From the NCBI RefSeq assembly GCF_900111765.1, contig NZ_FOIB01000001.1, forward strand, positions 496,001-560,000: a stretch of 64,000 nt of DNA, written 5' to 3'. This DNA comes from Myxococcus fulvus. Its GTDB lineage: Bacteria > Myxococcota > Myxococcia > Myxococcales > Myxococcaceae. The notes beneath the pieces are model-generated. The model saw nothing but the letters and a program-made list of their open reading frames with translations, was not told where the DNA came from and did no database searches. The position numbers were made by a program, and so were the translations under genes. Positions 34,825 through 45,793 of the stretch are shown here, piece by piece. Every line of letters starts with the position of its first letter. The stretch's first letter is position 1.

Positions 34825-35712
34825 CTAGCGGTACGCCGCCGACAGGTCGTCGGCGCGCGTGATCTGGCCGGCGCTGAACGTGTTCATGCAGCTGTCGTCG
34901 GTGTAGTCCATGAAGTTGGTGATGGGGTCCGCGCCGCCACCCGAGCAGGTGTCGCGGCCGGCGGGGCAGCCGTACGCCGGCGAGGCCTCGGCCGGGGTGT
35001 CGCTCACGCTGTCGCCCGTGGCGGTGCAGCCGCCCTGGAACGTGTGGTACAGGCCCAGCCAGTGGCCGACCTCGTGCGTGCCCGTGTCACCCTCGTTGTA
35101 GGGCACCGCCGTGCCACCGGGGACGCTGCTGTAGAGGATGACCACGCCGTCCTGCTGCGGGTTGGACGCGTAGCTGGAGGGGAACGTCGCCCAGCCGAGC
35201 AGACCGCCGCTCAGGTTCGCCGAGTAGATGTTGAGGCTCTCCTTGCCACCCTGGCGCAGGGCCTTCTTCATGGCGCGCTCGTTGGCGCTGCCGCTCTTGA
35301 GCGCGTACCACTTGGAGTTCGTGGTGCGGGTGATGCCCTGCAGCACGAAGCGGAACGGCGTGTTCTGGTAGGCCGCGTTCAGCACCGCGAGCTGCGCGTT
35401 GATCTGCGACTCGGGGATGTCACCGTTCGCGATGCCCGTGCCCTTGTTGACCACGTGGAAGTACGTCGGCACCGTCACCGAGCCCACCGCGCGCAGCTCG
35501 CCCTTGCGCGTGGCCAGGAACGCGTCGATGGCCTGGCGCTCCTCCGCCGAGGGCTCCTCCGCCGCGCAGCCGCGGTGCGCCGCGACCTGCTCCGTGGTCT
35601 CCGCCGGGGCCTCCGCCTCCGGAGCCTCGTCTCCGCGACACGCGGCCAGGCTCAACAGTGCACCCGCGACCACGGCCAGACGACCATTCCTCTTCGCGAC
35701 GCTGCCAATCAT
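34825..35712 (-). CDS. Lipoprotein zinc metalloprotease, pappalysin (M43) type
   Basis: ATG 35712 follows GGAG by six bases; the TTG two codons upstream is less likely. The 295-residue product has a lipobox LAAC (Cys25), a propeptide-like stretch rich in Glu and Ala, then the catalytic domain. The zinc site is [11 protein letters not shown] (His212 onward), the extended HExxHxxGxxH of metzincins, and the Met-turn is [15 protein letters not shown]. The domain matches cytophagalysin/pappalysin M43B proteases. Cysteines in GCTATGD and DTCSGG probably form the family disulfides. It is a surface or secreted protease; in myxobacteria such enzymes serve predation or matrix turnover (inference). Confidence 0.93.
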   Translation of the reverse strand: MIGSVAKRNGRLAVVAGALLSLAACRGDEAPEAEAPAETTEQVAAHRGCAAEEPSAEERQAIDAFLATRKGELRAVGSVTVPTYFHVVNKGTGIANGDIPESQINAQLAVLNAAYQNTPFRFVLQGITRTTNSKWYALKSGSANERAMKKALRQGGKESLNIYSANLSGGLLGWATFPSSYASNPQQDGVVILYSSVPGGTAVPYNEGDTGTHEVGHWLGLYHTFQGGCTATGDSVSDTPAEASPAYGCPAGRDTCSGGGADPITNFMDYTDDSCMNTFSAGQITRADDLSAAYR

Positions 35713-35733
35713 TGTCAACTCCAGGGAAGTTGG

Positions 35734-35760
35734 TGATTCATTGGATACTCGAATGATTCA
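35734..35760. repeat. Direct repeat in the 315-base protease/DUF4142 intergenic gap
   Basis: TGATTCA occurs twice, 20 bases apart, in an unusually AT-rich stretch just upstream of the protease gene. A second AT-rich patch lies at 35836-35865. Both would suit promoters for the divergent genes at 35712 and 36028. Two helical turns between repeats suit a dimeric regulator. Nothing else is seen in the gap. Confidence 0.35.
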
Positions 35761-36027
35761 GCCAGAGTCAATCCCTGCCCAGACGGAAGCCCCCGAGGGC
35801 GGGTGTATGAGACATGGATGCACCAACGGAAAATCTGTATGTAAAATGTCTTTAATTGGTCCGGAAATACCCGGAGAGCGGCCACGGGAAATCGACGGTG
35901 CCCGGAGCGGGAGCGTCAGGCGGCGCACGCGGGCGCGCGGCCCGGGGGAGGGGCTGGCTGGCGGGCGGGGTTTGCCGGGACGCGGGGGGCGGACCACTTT
36001 CGGGCAATCCCTGTCCAGGAGGACGGC

Positions 36028-36693
36028 ATGGCTCGAAGGATTCGTGGTGGTGGAGTGGCGGCCCTGGCGGCGGCGCTGGTGTTCGGCTCGATGACGGGCT
36101 CCGCGCTCGCGGACGATGCGAAGAAGGACCACAAGGAGCAGAAGCGCATCGGTGAGTCCGTGGCCGAGAAGGAGCTGTATGTCGGAAAGCTGGCGCTCTT
36201 CGACGCCAAGCAGATTGCCCTGGGCAATCTGGCGTTGGAGAAGTCCCAGGACGAGAAGGTGCGCACGTTCGCCCAGAAGCTGGTGGACGACCACAAGCAG
36301 CACCTGTCCGGCCTGAAGGCGTGGGCGGACAGCAAGCAGATCGAGGTGGCCACCATCGACCTGAACCAGCCCGCGTCCGGCACGGGTGGCTCTGGCGCGA
36401 TGCAGGAGGGCTACGACAAGAAGATGGAGGGCGTCGACAAGCGCCTGAACAAGGCCATCACCGAGGCCGAGGAGGACCTGGACAAGCTGCGCGAGAAGGA
36501 CGGGAGGGAATTCAACAAGGACTTCCTGTCGCGCGTCGCCGATGACGGCAAGAAGGGGCAGGACATGGTGAAGGACGGCATGGACAAGTACCGCACCGAC
36601 GCCGCCTTCAGCGAGCTGCTGCGCCGCACCCGCGAGGGCATCGCGAGCAACGAGCGGGAGGCCAAGGAGATGGAGAAGTCCTTCCGCCGCTAG
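36028..36693 (+). CDS. Periplasmic DUF4142 protein
   Basis: ATG 36028 follows CAGGAGGACGGC. The 221-residue product has a signal peptide (cut after ALA-DD) and a single DUF4142 domain: helices with LALFDAKQIALGNLALEKSQDEKVRTFAQKLVDDHKQH in short conserved steps, a Gly/Ser-rich loop, then DKRLNKAITEAEEDLDKL. The fold is a ferritin-like four-helix bundle; role unknown, often linked to envelope stress. A strong hairpin 28 bases after the stop probably ends transcription. The gene appears to be a single-gene unit. Confidence 0.9.
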   Translation: MARRIRGGGVAALAAALVFGSMTGSALADDAKKDHKEQKRIGESVAEKELYVGKLALFDAKQIALGNLALEKSQDEKVRTFAQKLVDDHKQHLSGLKAWADSKQIEVATIDLNQPASGTGGSGAMQEGYDKKMEGVDKRLNKAITEAEEDLDKLREKDGREFNKDFLSRVADDGKKGQDMVKDGMDKYRTDAAFSELLRRTREGIASNEREAKEMEKSFRR

Positions 36694-36721
36694 GACCCGG
36701 GCGCTCGACGCATGACGGCAC

Positions 36722-36758
36722 CCGCGCGGTGACCCGGGCCTCCGGAGTCACCGCGCGG
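36722..36758 (+). terminator. Strong hairpin after the DUF4142 gene
   Basis: A perfect 12-bp inverted repeat, CCGCGCGGTGAC and GTCACCGCGCGG, with a 13-base spacer that itself contains a CCGG/CCGG pair. No T tract follows, which is usual for terminators in very GC-rich genomes. Confidence 0.6.
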
Positions 36759-36818
36759 TGTCGTCTCGGGGAGGGAGGCGCTGTGTGTGCGCCGCTGGGC
36801 GCCTTCCGCGCTCCTGGG

Positions 36819-36846
36819 TTGACGCCGTGGGCGGTGGGTGTTTATC
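36819..36846 (+). promoter_or_regulatory. Sigma-70-like promoter, possibly leaderless
   Basis: TTGACG (36819-36824), a 16-base spacer and TTTATC (36841-36846). The next gene's ATG is at 36854, seven bases after the -10 box, where transcription would start. No ribosome site is present, so translation may begin on a leaderless message. Confidence 0.45.
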
Positions 36847-36853
36847 CCGACGC

Positions 36854-37834
36854 ATGGCGAATGCCTGGAAGTGGGTAGCTGCCTGGTGGTGTGTCGTCCT
36901 GTGCTCGTGCGCGACGTCCGCGCCCCATGTCCCGCCTGTCCCGCCGGAGGGCGCCACGCCCGTGGGGCCGTTCCTGCCGGCGGCGCGCGCGCTCTTCGCG
37001 GGGTGCACGCCGGTGCCCGACAGCGCCACGTCGCGCGTCTACCAGTGTGGTGACTCCACGGTGTGGCTGGTCGAGCGCAAGGCGGTGCCGGCCGAGCGCG
37101 TGCTGACGCTGGCTCGGGCCCGGCTGGTGGAGCGGCTGGGCGAGCGCGTGGTGGTGGCGGAGGGCGCGCTGCCGTTGGCGGACCGCTCATGGCCCGCGGC
37201 CCGCTTCGCGGTGTGCGACGCGGAAGGGGGAGGCACGGAGGCCTCGACGCCCTGTCGCGCGGGCGGCTACCTGGTGTCCGTGGCGGGGCCGCTCGGCCGA
37301 CAGCGGGAGCTGGGCTGCGTGGCGAAGAACAACGCCCAGCCCGCCGTGGCGCGCTGCCTGGAGCTGTTCGAGTACCTCGCGGCGAAGGGCAGTCCCGAGG
37401 GGGAGCTGCTCGACGAGCAGGCGATGTTGCTGCCGCCGCGCCTGCCCTGGCGCTCGCTGGCGGTGCCCGAGAAGTGTCAGCCCTCCGAGTCCACCAGCCG
37501 CGCGGGACGCATCCGCTGCGACGACGCGTCCTTCGTGTGGAGTGTGTATCGGCCCGCGCGCACCGAGGTCACAGTCCGCTGGAGGGACCAGAGCGTGTCC
37601 GAGCTGCGCGCCGCCCTGCCCGGCGCCGGGCCCGTGAAGGAGGTGGCCTGCATGCTGGAGCAGCAGCCCGCGCGGTGCCTGCGCTTCACCGCACCCACGG
37701 CGCGTGGGCCCCTGGTCGTCTGGGCGGGGGCGACGCACTGGGATGACCGCGCGGTGTTCGCGGCGTGCAGCTTCCTCGAGTCCGAGGAGCCCGCGTTCCC
37801 CGCCGTCTGCAATGGCGCCTTCTCCGTCCCCTGA
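36854..37834 (+). CDS. Lipoprotein of unknown function
   Basis: A 326-residue product with a signal peptide ending in the lipobox LCSC (Cys19). The mature part has about twelve cysteines, several in pairs (CRAGGYLV, LGCVAKNN, ARCLELF), which suggests disulfides outside the cytoplasm. There seem to be two related halves, each with a CxPxxSxxxRxxxC-like opening (CTPVPDSATSRVYQC; CQPSESTSRAGRIRC), followed by an AR-V segment, so an internal duplication is likely. No known domain. The gene stands alone between a terminator and the ABC transporter genes, 24 bases before the latter, so it could be co-transcribed with them. Confidence 0.75.
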   Translation: MANAWKWVAAWWCVVLCSCATSAPHVPPVPPEGATPVGPFLPAARALFAGCTPVPDSATSRVYQCGDSTVWLVERKAVPAERVLTLARARLVERLGERVVVAEGALPLADRSWPAARFAVCDAEGGGTEASTPCRAGGYLVSVAGPLGRQRELGCVAKNNAQPAVARCLELFEYLAAKGSPEGELLDEQAMLLPPRLPWRSLAVPEKCQPSESTSRAGRIRCDDASFVWSVYRPARTEVTVRWRDQSVSELRAALPGAGPVKEVACMLEQQPARCLRFTAPTARGPLVVWAGATHWDDRAVFAACSFLESEEPAFPAVCNGAFSVP

Positions 37835-37858
37835 ACGAAGCGAGGAAGGAGCCCGCCC

Positions 37859-38611
37859 GTGTACGCGTTGCAGCAGGTCTCCAAGCGCTTCGGTGACACC
37901 CACGCGCTGGACGCGGTGACGCTCACGCTTCAGCCCGGGCGGACCACGGCGCTGCTCGGGCCGAGCGGCTGCGGGAAGTCCACGCTGGTGCGCCTGCTCA
38001 ACGGGCTGCTCCGTCCGGACACGGGCCACGTGCTGTACGCAGGGCAGCCGCTGCCCGCGGACGAGAAGGCGTTGCTCGCGCTGCGGCACCGCGTGGGCTA
38101 CGCGCTCCAGGGCGGCGGTCTCTTCCCTCATCTGACGGGGGAGGAGAACGTCGTGCTGATGGCCCGGCACCTGCGCTGGCCGGAGGCGCGCATCCGGGAG
38201 CGCCGGGAGTTGTTGGTGGAGCTGACGCGGTTCCCACCCGAGGGGCTCGCGCGTTATCCGGCGCAGCTCTCGGGAGGTCAGCGACAGCGTGTGGCGTTGA
38301 TGCGCGCGTTGATGCTGGACCCGGAGGTGCTGCTGCTCGACGAGCCGCTGGGCGCGTTGGACCCGCTGGTGCGCCATGAGCTCCAGGCGGACCTGCGCGC
38401 CATCTTCGCGCGGCTCGGCAAGACGGTGGTGCTGGTGACGCATGACCTGGCGGAGGCGGGGTTCCTCGGGGATGACATCGTGCTGATGCGAGACGGGCGC
38501 GTGGTGCAGCAGGGCTCGCTGACGGAGTTGGAGACACGGCCCCAGGACACGTTCGTCACGCGCTTCATCCAGGCCCAGCGGCTCCCTCCCGGGGGAGGCG
38601 TCACCGGATGA
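37859..38611 (+). CDS. Glycine betaine/choline-type ABC transporter ATPase
   Basis: GTG 37859 is preceded by GAGGAAGGA. The 250-residue protein has Walker A GPSGCGKST, Q-loop LQGGGLF, signature LSGGQRQRVAL, Walker B LLLDEPLGALD and the switch His in VTHD. By sequence and by the fused partner encoded next, it belongs to the OpuA/OpuC/OsmV group, which drives import of quaternary ammonium osmoprotectants. It lacks the C-terminal CBS domains found in some OpuCA proteins that sense osmolarity. The next gene overlaps by four bases (ATGA). Confidence 0.9.
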   Translation: MYALQQVSKRFGDTHALDAVTLTLQPGRTTALLGPSGCGKSTLVRLLNGLLRPDTGHVLYAGQPLPADEKALLALRHRVGYALQGGGLFPHLTGEENVVLMARHLRWPEARIRERRELLVELTRFPPEGLARYPAQLSGGQRQRVALMRALMLDPEVLLLDEPLGALDPLVRHELQADLRAIFARLGKTVVLVTHDLAEAGFLGDDIVLMRDGRVVQQGSLTELETRPQDTFVTRFIQAQRLPPGGGVTG

Positions 38612-40134
38612 GCGCTCGCGCGATGTGGACCATGCTGGTGTTCGTGCTGTCGATGGGGGCCTGCTCCCGCGCGTCGAGCACGACGGAGGGCACGGCGTCC
38701 GTGCGCGTGGGCTCCAAGAAGTTCACCGAGTCCGTCATCCTCGGCGAGATGGTGACGCAGCTCGCGCGGAGCACGGGGGCGGGCGTGAGACATCGGCGCG
38801 AGCTCGGAGGCACCGCGGTGCTCTGGGAGGCGCTCAAGCGGGGCGAGCTGGATGTGTATCCCGAGTACACCGGCACGCTGCGCCAGGAGCTGCTCTCCGG
38901 ACGCGCGCTGCCCGATGACGCGGCCCTGCGCGCCGCGCTCGCCGAGGTGGGCCTGCGCATGAGCAAGCCCCTGGGCTTCAACAACACCTATGCCCTGGGC
39001 ATGAAGGAGGCGGAGGCCGAGCGGCTGGGCATCCGCCGCATCTCCGACCTGCGCGAGCACCCGGAGCTGCGCTTCGGCTTCAGCAACGAGTTCATGGAGC
39101 GCGCCGACGGCTGGCCCGCGCTGCGAGACACGTACAAGCTCCCGCAGCGCGACGTGCGCGGCCTGGACCATGACCTCGCGTACCGGGGACTGGAGGCCAA
39201 CTCCGTGCAGGTGACGGACCTGTACTCCACGGACGCCGAAATCGCGGCCTACGGCTTGCGCGTCCTGGAGGACGACGCGCGCCACTTCCCCGCCTACGAC
39301 GCCGTGCTGCTCTATCGCGAGGACCTGGAGTCGCGCGCCCCCGACGCCCTCGCGGCCGTGCTGCGCCTGCAGGGCAGCCTCTCGGAAGACGCGATGGTGA
39401 AGCTCAACGCCCGCGCCCGACTGGAGCGCGTGCCCGAGCCGCAGGTGGCCTCCGACTTCCTCGCCGCGAAGCTGGGCGTCTCCACCGAGGTCCACGGCGA
39501 GGGGCTCGCCTCGCGCGTCCTGCGACGCACGCGCGAGCACCTGTTCCTCGTCGGCGTGTCGCTCCTGGCCGCGCTCGCGCTCGCCGTCCCGCTGGGTGTG
39601 CTCGCCGCGCGCAGCCCTCGGTTGGGGCAGGGCGTGCTGGGCCTCGCCGGCATCATCCAGACGATTCCCTCGCTGGCGCTGCTGGTGGTGATGATTCCGC
39701 TGCTCGGCATCGGCTCGCGGCCGGCCATCGCCGCGCTGTTCCTCTACAGCCTGCTGCCCATCGTCCGGAACACCACCGCGGGCCTCACGGGAATCCCGCT
39801 GGAGGTGCGCGAGTCCGCGGACGCGCTCGGCCTGCCTCCGCGCGCGAGGCTCTGGCGCATCGACCTGCCCATGGCCTCGCCCTCCATCCTCGCGGGCATC
39901 CAGACGGCCGCCGTCATCAACGTCGGCACCGCCACGCTGGGCGCGCTCGTGGGCGCGGGAGGCTACGGCCAGCCCATCCTCACCGGCATCCGACTGGACG
40001 ACACCCGCCTCATCCTGGAGGGCGCCGTCCCCGCCGCCGTGCTGGCCCTGCTCGTCAGCGGCCTGTTCGAGGCCCTGGGCCGCGCGCTCATCCCCAAGGG
40101 ACTGCGCCTGCGCGCCGAGTCGGAGTCGCGCTGA
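38608..40134 (+). CDS. Fused substrate-binding/permease subunit of a betaine/choline-type ABC importer
   Basis: 508 residues. The N-terminal 290 form an OpuAC-type substrate-binding domain (VRVGSKKFTESVILGEMVTQLA; YPEYTGTLRQELL) preceded by a lipobox-like MGAC (Cys19). The C-terminal 210 form a permease with five to six transmembrane helices and the EAA-like loop ESADALGLPPRARLWRIDLP. Fused permease-binding proteins are known in this family, usually with the binding domain at the C-terminus; here it is N-terminal. Aromatic residues in the binding domain that cage the trimethylammonium group cannot be assigned by eye. Expected to import glycine betaine, choline or a related osmolyte. Confidence 0.88.
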   Translation: MSARAMWTMLVFVLSMGACSRASSTTEGTASVRVGSKKFTESVILGEMVTQLARSTGAGVRHRRELGGTAVLWEALKRGELDVYPEYTGTLRQELLSGRALPDDAALRAALAEVGLRMSKPLGFNNTYALGMKEAEAERLGIRRISDLREHPELRFGFSNEFMERADGWPALRDTYKLPQRDVRGLDHDLAYRGLEANSVQVTDLYSTDAEIAAYGLRVLEDDARHFPAYDAVLLYREDLESRAPDALAAVLRLQGSLSEDAMVKLNARARLERVPEPQVASDFLAAKLGVSTEVHGEGLASRVLRRTREHLFLVGVSLLAALALAVPLGVLAARSPRLGQGVLGLAGIIQTIPSLALLVVMIPLLGIGSRPAIAALFLYSLLPIVRNTTAGLTGIPLEVRESADALGLPPRARLWRIDLPMASPSILAGIQTAAVINVGTATLGALVGAGGYGQPILTGIRLDDTRLILEGAVPAAVLALLVSGLFEALGRALIPKGLRLRAESESR

Positions 40135-40138
40135 CGCC

Positions 40139-41113
40139 TCAAGCGGCCGAGGCGTGTGTCGGCACCGGCTCCGACACCAGCTCCGCGCGGGGCGCGTCCT
40201 TCGACAGCCCCGCCGCGCACATCCGCACCACCGTCATCCACACGAAGTCCGCCAGCAGCAGGTGCACCAGCTGCAGCCACACCGGCGCGAGCAGCACCAC
40301 GTTGACGAGCCCCGCCCCCAACTGCAGGACGTAGAGGCCGGTGAGCAGCATCGCGGACTGCTTCACCTCCGGCGACGGCCGCAGCCGCGACATCCACCGG
40401 CCCACGTACACCAGCGCCGCGCCCATCAGCACCGCGATGATGGGGTGGTAGATGCGCCGGCGCACGAAGAGGTGGGCCTGGTCATTCGCGTGCTGCGCCA
40501 GCCCCTCCGCCAGCGTCTCCGAGGGGAACAGCGTGTCCCCGAGCGCCGCCACCGCGCCGCTCACGCCCAAGAGCATCATGCCGGCCACGCACACGCCCAC
40601 CAGCACGCCCACCCAGCCCTGGCCCCGGAAGGCCAGGTTCGCCCGGCCCTTCGAGAACCACACGACCATCGTCTGCGCGCCCACCAACAGGAACGTGTTC
40701 ACCAGGTGCACGCCCATCCACACCGCGCGGCCGACGGACGCGTTGTCCGCCACGTACTGGAGCAGCACGATGCCGGCGCCCACCAGCGCCTCCGTCATCA
40801 TGAAGAACAGCGCCCAGTTCGCCGCCTTGCGCACCGGGTGCCCCTTGGCGTGCGCCCGCATGGCCCACACGCTCAGGGCCACCGCGAGCAGCATCACCAC
40901 GCCGCTGGTCAGCCGGTGGGTGTACTCGATGAGCGTCTGGACCGTCGGCTCGCGGGGCACCACCTGCCCGTTGCACACCGGCCAGTGGTCGCCGCAGCCC
41001 GCGCCGGAGCCCGTGGCGCGCACGAAGGCGCCCCACAGAATCACCCCCAACGTGAAGACGAGCACGCCGATGCTGAAGCGCTGGAACGAGCGGGTCGAGG
41101 CGGGATGAGTCAT
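40139..41113 (-). CDS. ctaA: Heme A synthase (COX15/CtaA family)
   Basis: A 324-residue membrane protein with eight helices in two four-helix halves. Conserved segments include GAFVRATGSGAGCGDHWPVCNG (opening loop with the Cys pair), IEYTHRLTSG (first heme-ligand His), HLVNTFLLV, and YHPIIAVLM and VWLQLVHLLLADFVW in the second half. The enzyme hydroxylates the C8 methyl group of heme O to make heme A for aa3-type cytochrome oxidase. Convergent with the transporter gene, four bases apart. No ctaB or oxidase gene is in the window. Confidence 0.93.
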   Translation of the reverse strand: MTHPASTRSFQRFSIGVLVFTLGVILWGAFVRATGSGAGCGDHWPVCNGQVVPREPTVQTLIEYTHRLTSGVVMLLAVALSVWAMRAHAKGHPVRKAANWALFFMMTEALVGAGIVLLQYVADNASVGRAVWMGVHLVNTFLLVGAQTMVVWFSKGRANLAFRGQGWVGVLVGVCVAGMMLLGVSGAVAALGDTLFPSETLAEGLAQHANDQAHLFVRRRIYHPIIAVLMGAALVYVGRWMSRLRPSPEVKQSAMLLTGLYVLQLGAGLVNVVLLAPVWLQLVHLLLADFVWMTVVRMCAAGLSKDAPRAELVSEPVPTHASAA

Positions 41114-41263
41114 CGCGCTCCCCCCTTATCGCAACCTCGCTCCACCCGCCGCCCACGCACCCCATCCAGCGTCACCCCGCCCATCAGCCCGCCTGCTCGG
41201 CCACTCCCTCGCTCGGCGCCGGGGCATATCCGGATAGGGCCCGCCGGATGTCCCACCCGGCCT

Positions 41264-41316
41264 ATTGGATATGCCTGCTCCCTTTGACTACCTCATTGGA
41301 TGATGTCCATTGGACA
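41264..41316 (+). promoter_or_regulatory. Repeats upstream of a sigma-54 promoter
   Basis: ATTGGA(T/C) occurs three times (41264, 41295, 41309), and the last copy is part of a perfect palindrome TGTCCA-T-TGGACA at 41304-41316. They lie 20-70 bases upstream of the -24 box at 41336. They are candidates for an enhancer-binding-protein site, although such sites are usually further upstream. Confidence 0.4.
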
Positions 41317-41335
41317 CTTCCCTGCCTCTAAGGGC

Positions 41336-41352
41336 TGGCACGTAGAGTGCTT
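41336..41352 (+). promoter_or_regulatory. Sigma-54 promoter in the gene-free gap
   Basis: TGGCACG-N4-GTGCTT, with the required GG and GC exactly ten bases apart (GG 41337-41338, GC 41349-41350). Only one base of the -12 TTGC is off. Transcription would begin near 41362 and run right. No protein gene lies downstream on this strand, so the product should be a non-coding RNA. Confidence 0.65.
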
Positions 41353-41361
41353 AGCGATCGC

Positions 41362-41640
41362 TCAGTGCGCGACGGACCTCTCCGGAGGCTGGCGACACAC
41401 GGTTTGAACAGGTGACCGCCCTCGGGCGGTCCCGGCACCCAGGGTCGAAGCTTCCCCCCTCTTGGGCCCATGGGTGTGTTCTTTGAGAGGCAACAGTCGG
41501 AAGCAGTACCGCGCTTCGGGCCGGGGTTCCCCCCCTCCCCGGCCCGGAGCGGACCTCTTCCGACGCGGCCTCAGCGGGTTCCCACAGGGGTGTGGGGAAA
41601 CAGGGCGGGGCGCATCGCGGGTTGGGGTAGTTCCTCGACT

Positions 41641-41656
<16 letters not shown>
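41362..41656 (+). ncRNA. Candidate sigma-54-dependent small RNA, Pxr-like
   Basis: The interval between the promoter and the terminator has no credible open frame but has three strong structures: a 7-bp stem with a CTCG loop (41414-41431); a 10-bp perfect stem, extendable to 14 bp, at 41513-41550 whose 10-base loop holds seven cytosines; and the terminator stem at 41610-41656. Myxococcus xanthus Pxr is a small RNA under a sigma-54-type promoter that blocks fruiting-body development; from memory, the suppressor mutation that revealed it lies in a run of seven cytosines. The resemblance is suggestive, not proven. Processed shorter forms ending near 41550 are possible. The RNA faces the 3' end of an enhancer-binding-protein gene. 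Confidence 0.45.
41610..41656. terminator. Bidirectional terminator with 12-bp perfect stem
   Basis: GCGCATCGCGGG (41610-41621) and CCCGCGATGCGC (41645-41656) form a perfect 12-bp stem around a 23-base loop. It overlaps the last codons of the enhancer-binding-protein gene. It can end both that gene's transcript and the plus-strand RNA coming from 41362. Confidence 0.6.
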
Positions 41657-44589
<2,933 letters not shown>

Positions 44590-44643
44590 GACACCGAACC
44601 CCTTGTGCCCCCCGCGAACACAATCTCATGGGCCTTTTCCAGG

Positions 44644-44670
44644 GGGAATGCAAACGATTGAGCATTTCCC
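44644..44670. repeat. Inverted repeat between divergent genes
   Basis: GGGAATGC and GCATTTCCC form an eight-base inverted repeat with one bulge and a ten-base spacer, 55 bases before the GTG of the enhancer-binding-protein gene and 110 bases before the gene on the other strand. A plausible operator for one or both. The rest of the 190-base gap shows nothing further. Confidence 0.35.
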
Positions 44671-44781
44671 GGGATTACCCACGAGTATCACCCGTCTCGA
44701 CTCGGTGCGGGGTACCGCGAGGTGCCCAACATGATGTGGGATTCACCTCCCCGATGGCGGGGGAGGTCGTTATCGTATCGC

Positions 44782-45789
44782 GTGCCCCGAGCCTCCGAGC
44801 CACCCCCTCCGAGCGAGCCTCCCCGCCAGCAGGACGAGCGCCTGCGCCGCCTGGAGGAAGCCTTGTCGGAGGGCCAGGCCCGGGAGGACGCGGCCGTCGA
44901 GGCGTGGGTGCGCAAGACGGGGCGCCTGCCTCCCCGGAAGGTCCGCCGACAGTGGGAGAAGCAGTGGCGCAAGGAGGCCCGACGGGACGCGAGCGCGGCG
45001 ACGCGGCGACGCTCGCGGCGGCGCTCCTCGAAGGCCTCCAGGGACCCGGCCAAGGCGGCGATCTTCATGTCCACGGCGATAACGTGCCTGCTGCTGGCGA
45101 TAGGTCAGCCCCGCCGGCTGTGGTGGCTCGTCTTCGTGGCGCTGGGGTTCTTCCTGGTGGCGGCGAAGTTCATGAAGCGCCCCTCGGAAGAGGAGGAGGA
45201 GGCCACCGGGCTGCGTCCCGCCACGGCCCAGCCCGTGGACCCGGTGGACCCCAAGGTGGCGCGCGTGGACGCGGTGTGCGCGAAGCTGCTGGCGGAGCTG
45301 GCCCAGGGGCCCGCGGTGCTGCGCGAGGTGGTGCACGCGCCCGAGCGCACGGTGGAGGCGCTGCGCCAGGGATGCCACGCGCTGGCGAGCCGGGAGCGGA
45401 CACTGCGCGCGCTGGCCACGCCGGAGGAGGCGAGCCGGTTGGAGGAGGAGCACCGCGCGCTGACCGCACGGGTGGCGGCGGAGCCGGACGCGGTGGTGCG
45501 CGAGCGGCTGCAGGGCGCGCTGTCCGCGCTGGAATCGCAGCGTCAGCAGCGCGCGGAGCTGTCCACGGCGGCGGACCGGCTGGAGGCCGAGTACACGCGG
45601 CTGTTCTACACGTTGGAGAGCCTCTACGCGCAGGTGCTGCGGGTGCGCACGGCGGACGCGTCCGGCGAGGACGTCGCCGGGCTGGGCCTGCGCCAGAGCG
45701 TGGAGCAGCTCGGCGCCGAGGTGGAGGCCGTCACGGAGGCGCTGGAGGAGGTCCATCGCCCGCCGGACGGCCGGGTGCGCACGCGCTGA
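44782..45789 (+). CDS. Membrane protein with coiled-coil domain, unknown function
   Basis: Three starts are possible (GTG 44722, ATG 44731, GTG 44782); codon use becomes typical of the genome only from about 44782, so that is chosen (335 residues). The N-terminal part is Pro/Glu/Arg-rich and very basic (about residues 60-95), followed by two closely spaced transmembrane helices (about 95-135). The long C-terminal part is charged and helical with heptads (SRLEEEHRALTARVAAEPD, DRLEAEYTRLFYTLE) and probably forms a coiled coil. No known family. Five bases before the convergent aldehyde-dehydrogenase gene. Confidence 0.65.
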   Translation: MPRASEPPPPSEPPRQQDERLRRLEEALSEGQAREDAAVEAWVRKTGRLPPRKVRRQWEKQWRKEARRDASAATRRRSRRRSSKASRDPAKAAIFMSTAITCLLLAIGQPRRLWWLVFVALGFFLVAAKFMKRPSEEEEEATGLRPATAQPVDPVDPKVARVDAVCAKLLAELAQGPAVLREVVHAPERTVEALRQGCHALASRERTLRALATPEEASRLEEEHRALTARVAAEPDAVVRERLQGALSALESQRQQRAELSTAADRLEAEYTRLFYTLESLYAQVLRVRTADASGEDVAGLGLRQSVEQLGAEVEAVTEALEEVHRPPDGRVRTR

Positions 45790-45793
45790 AGCG

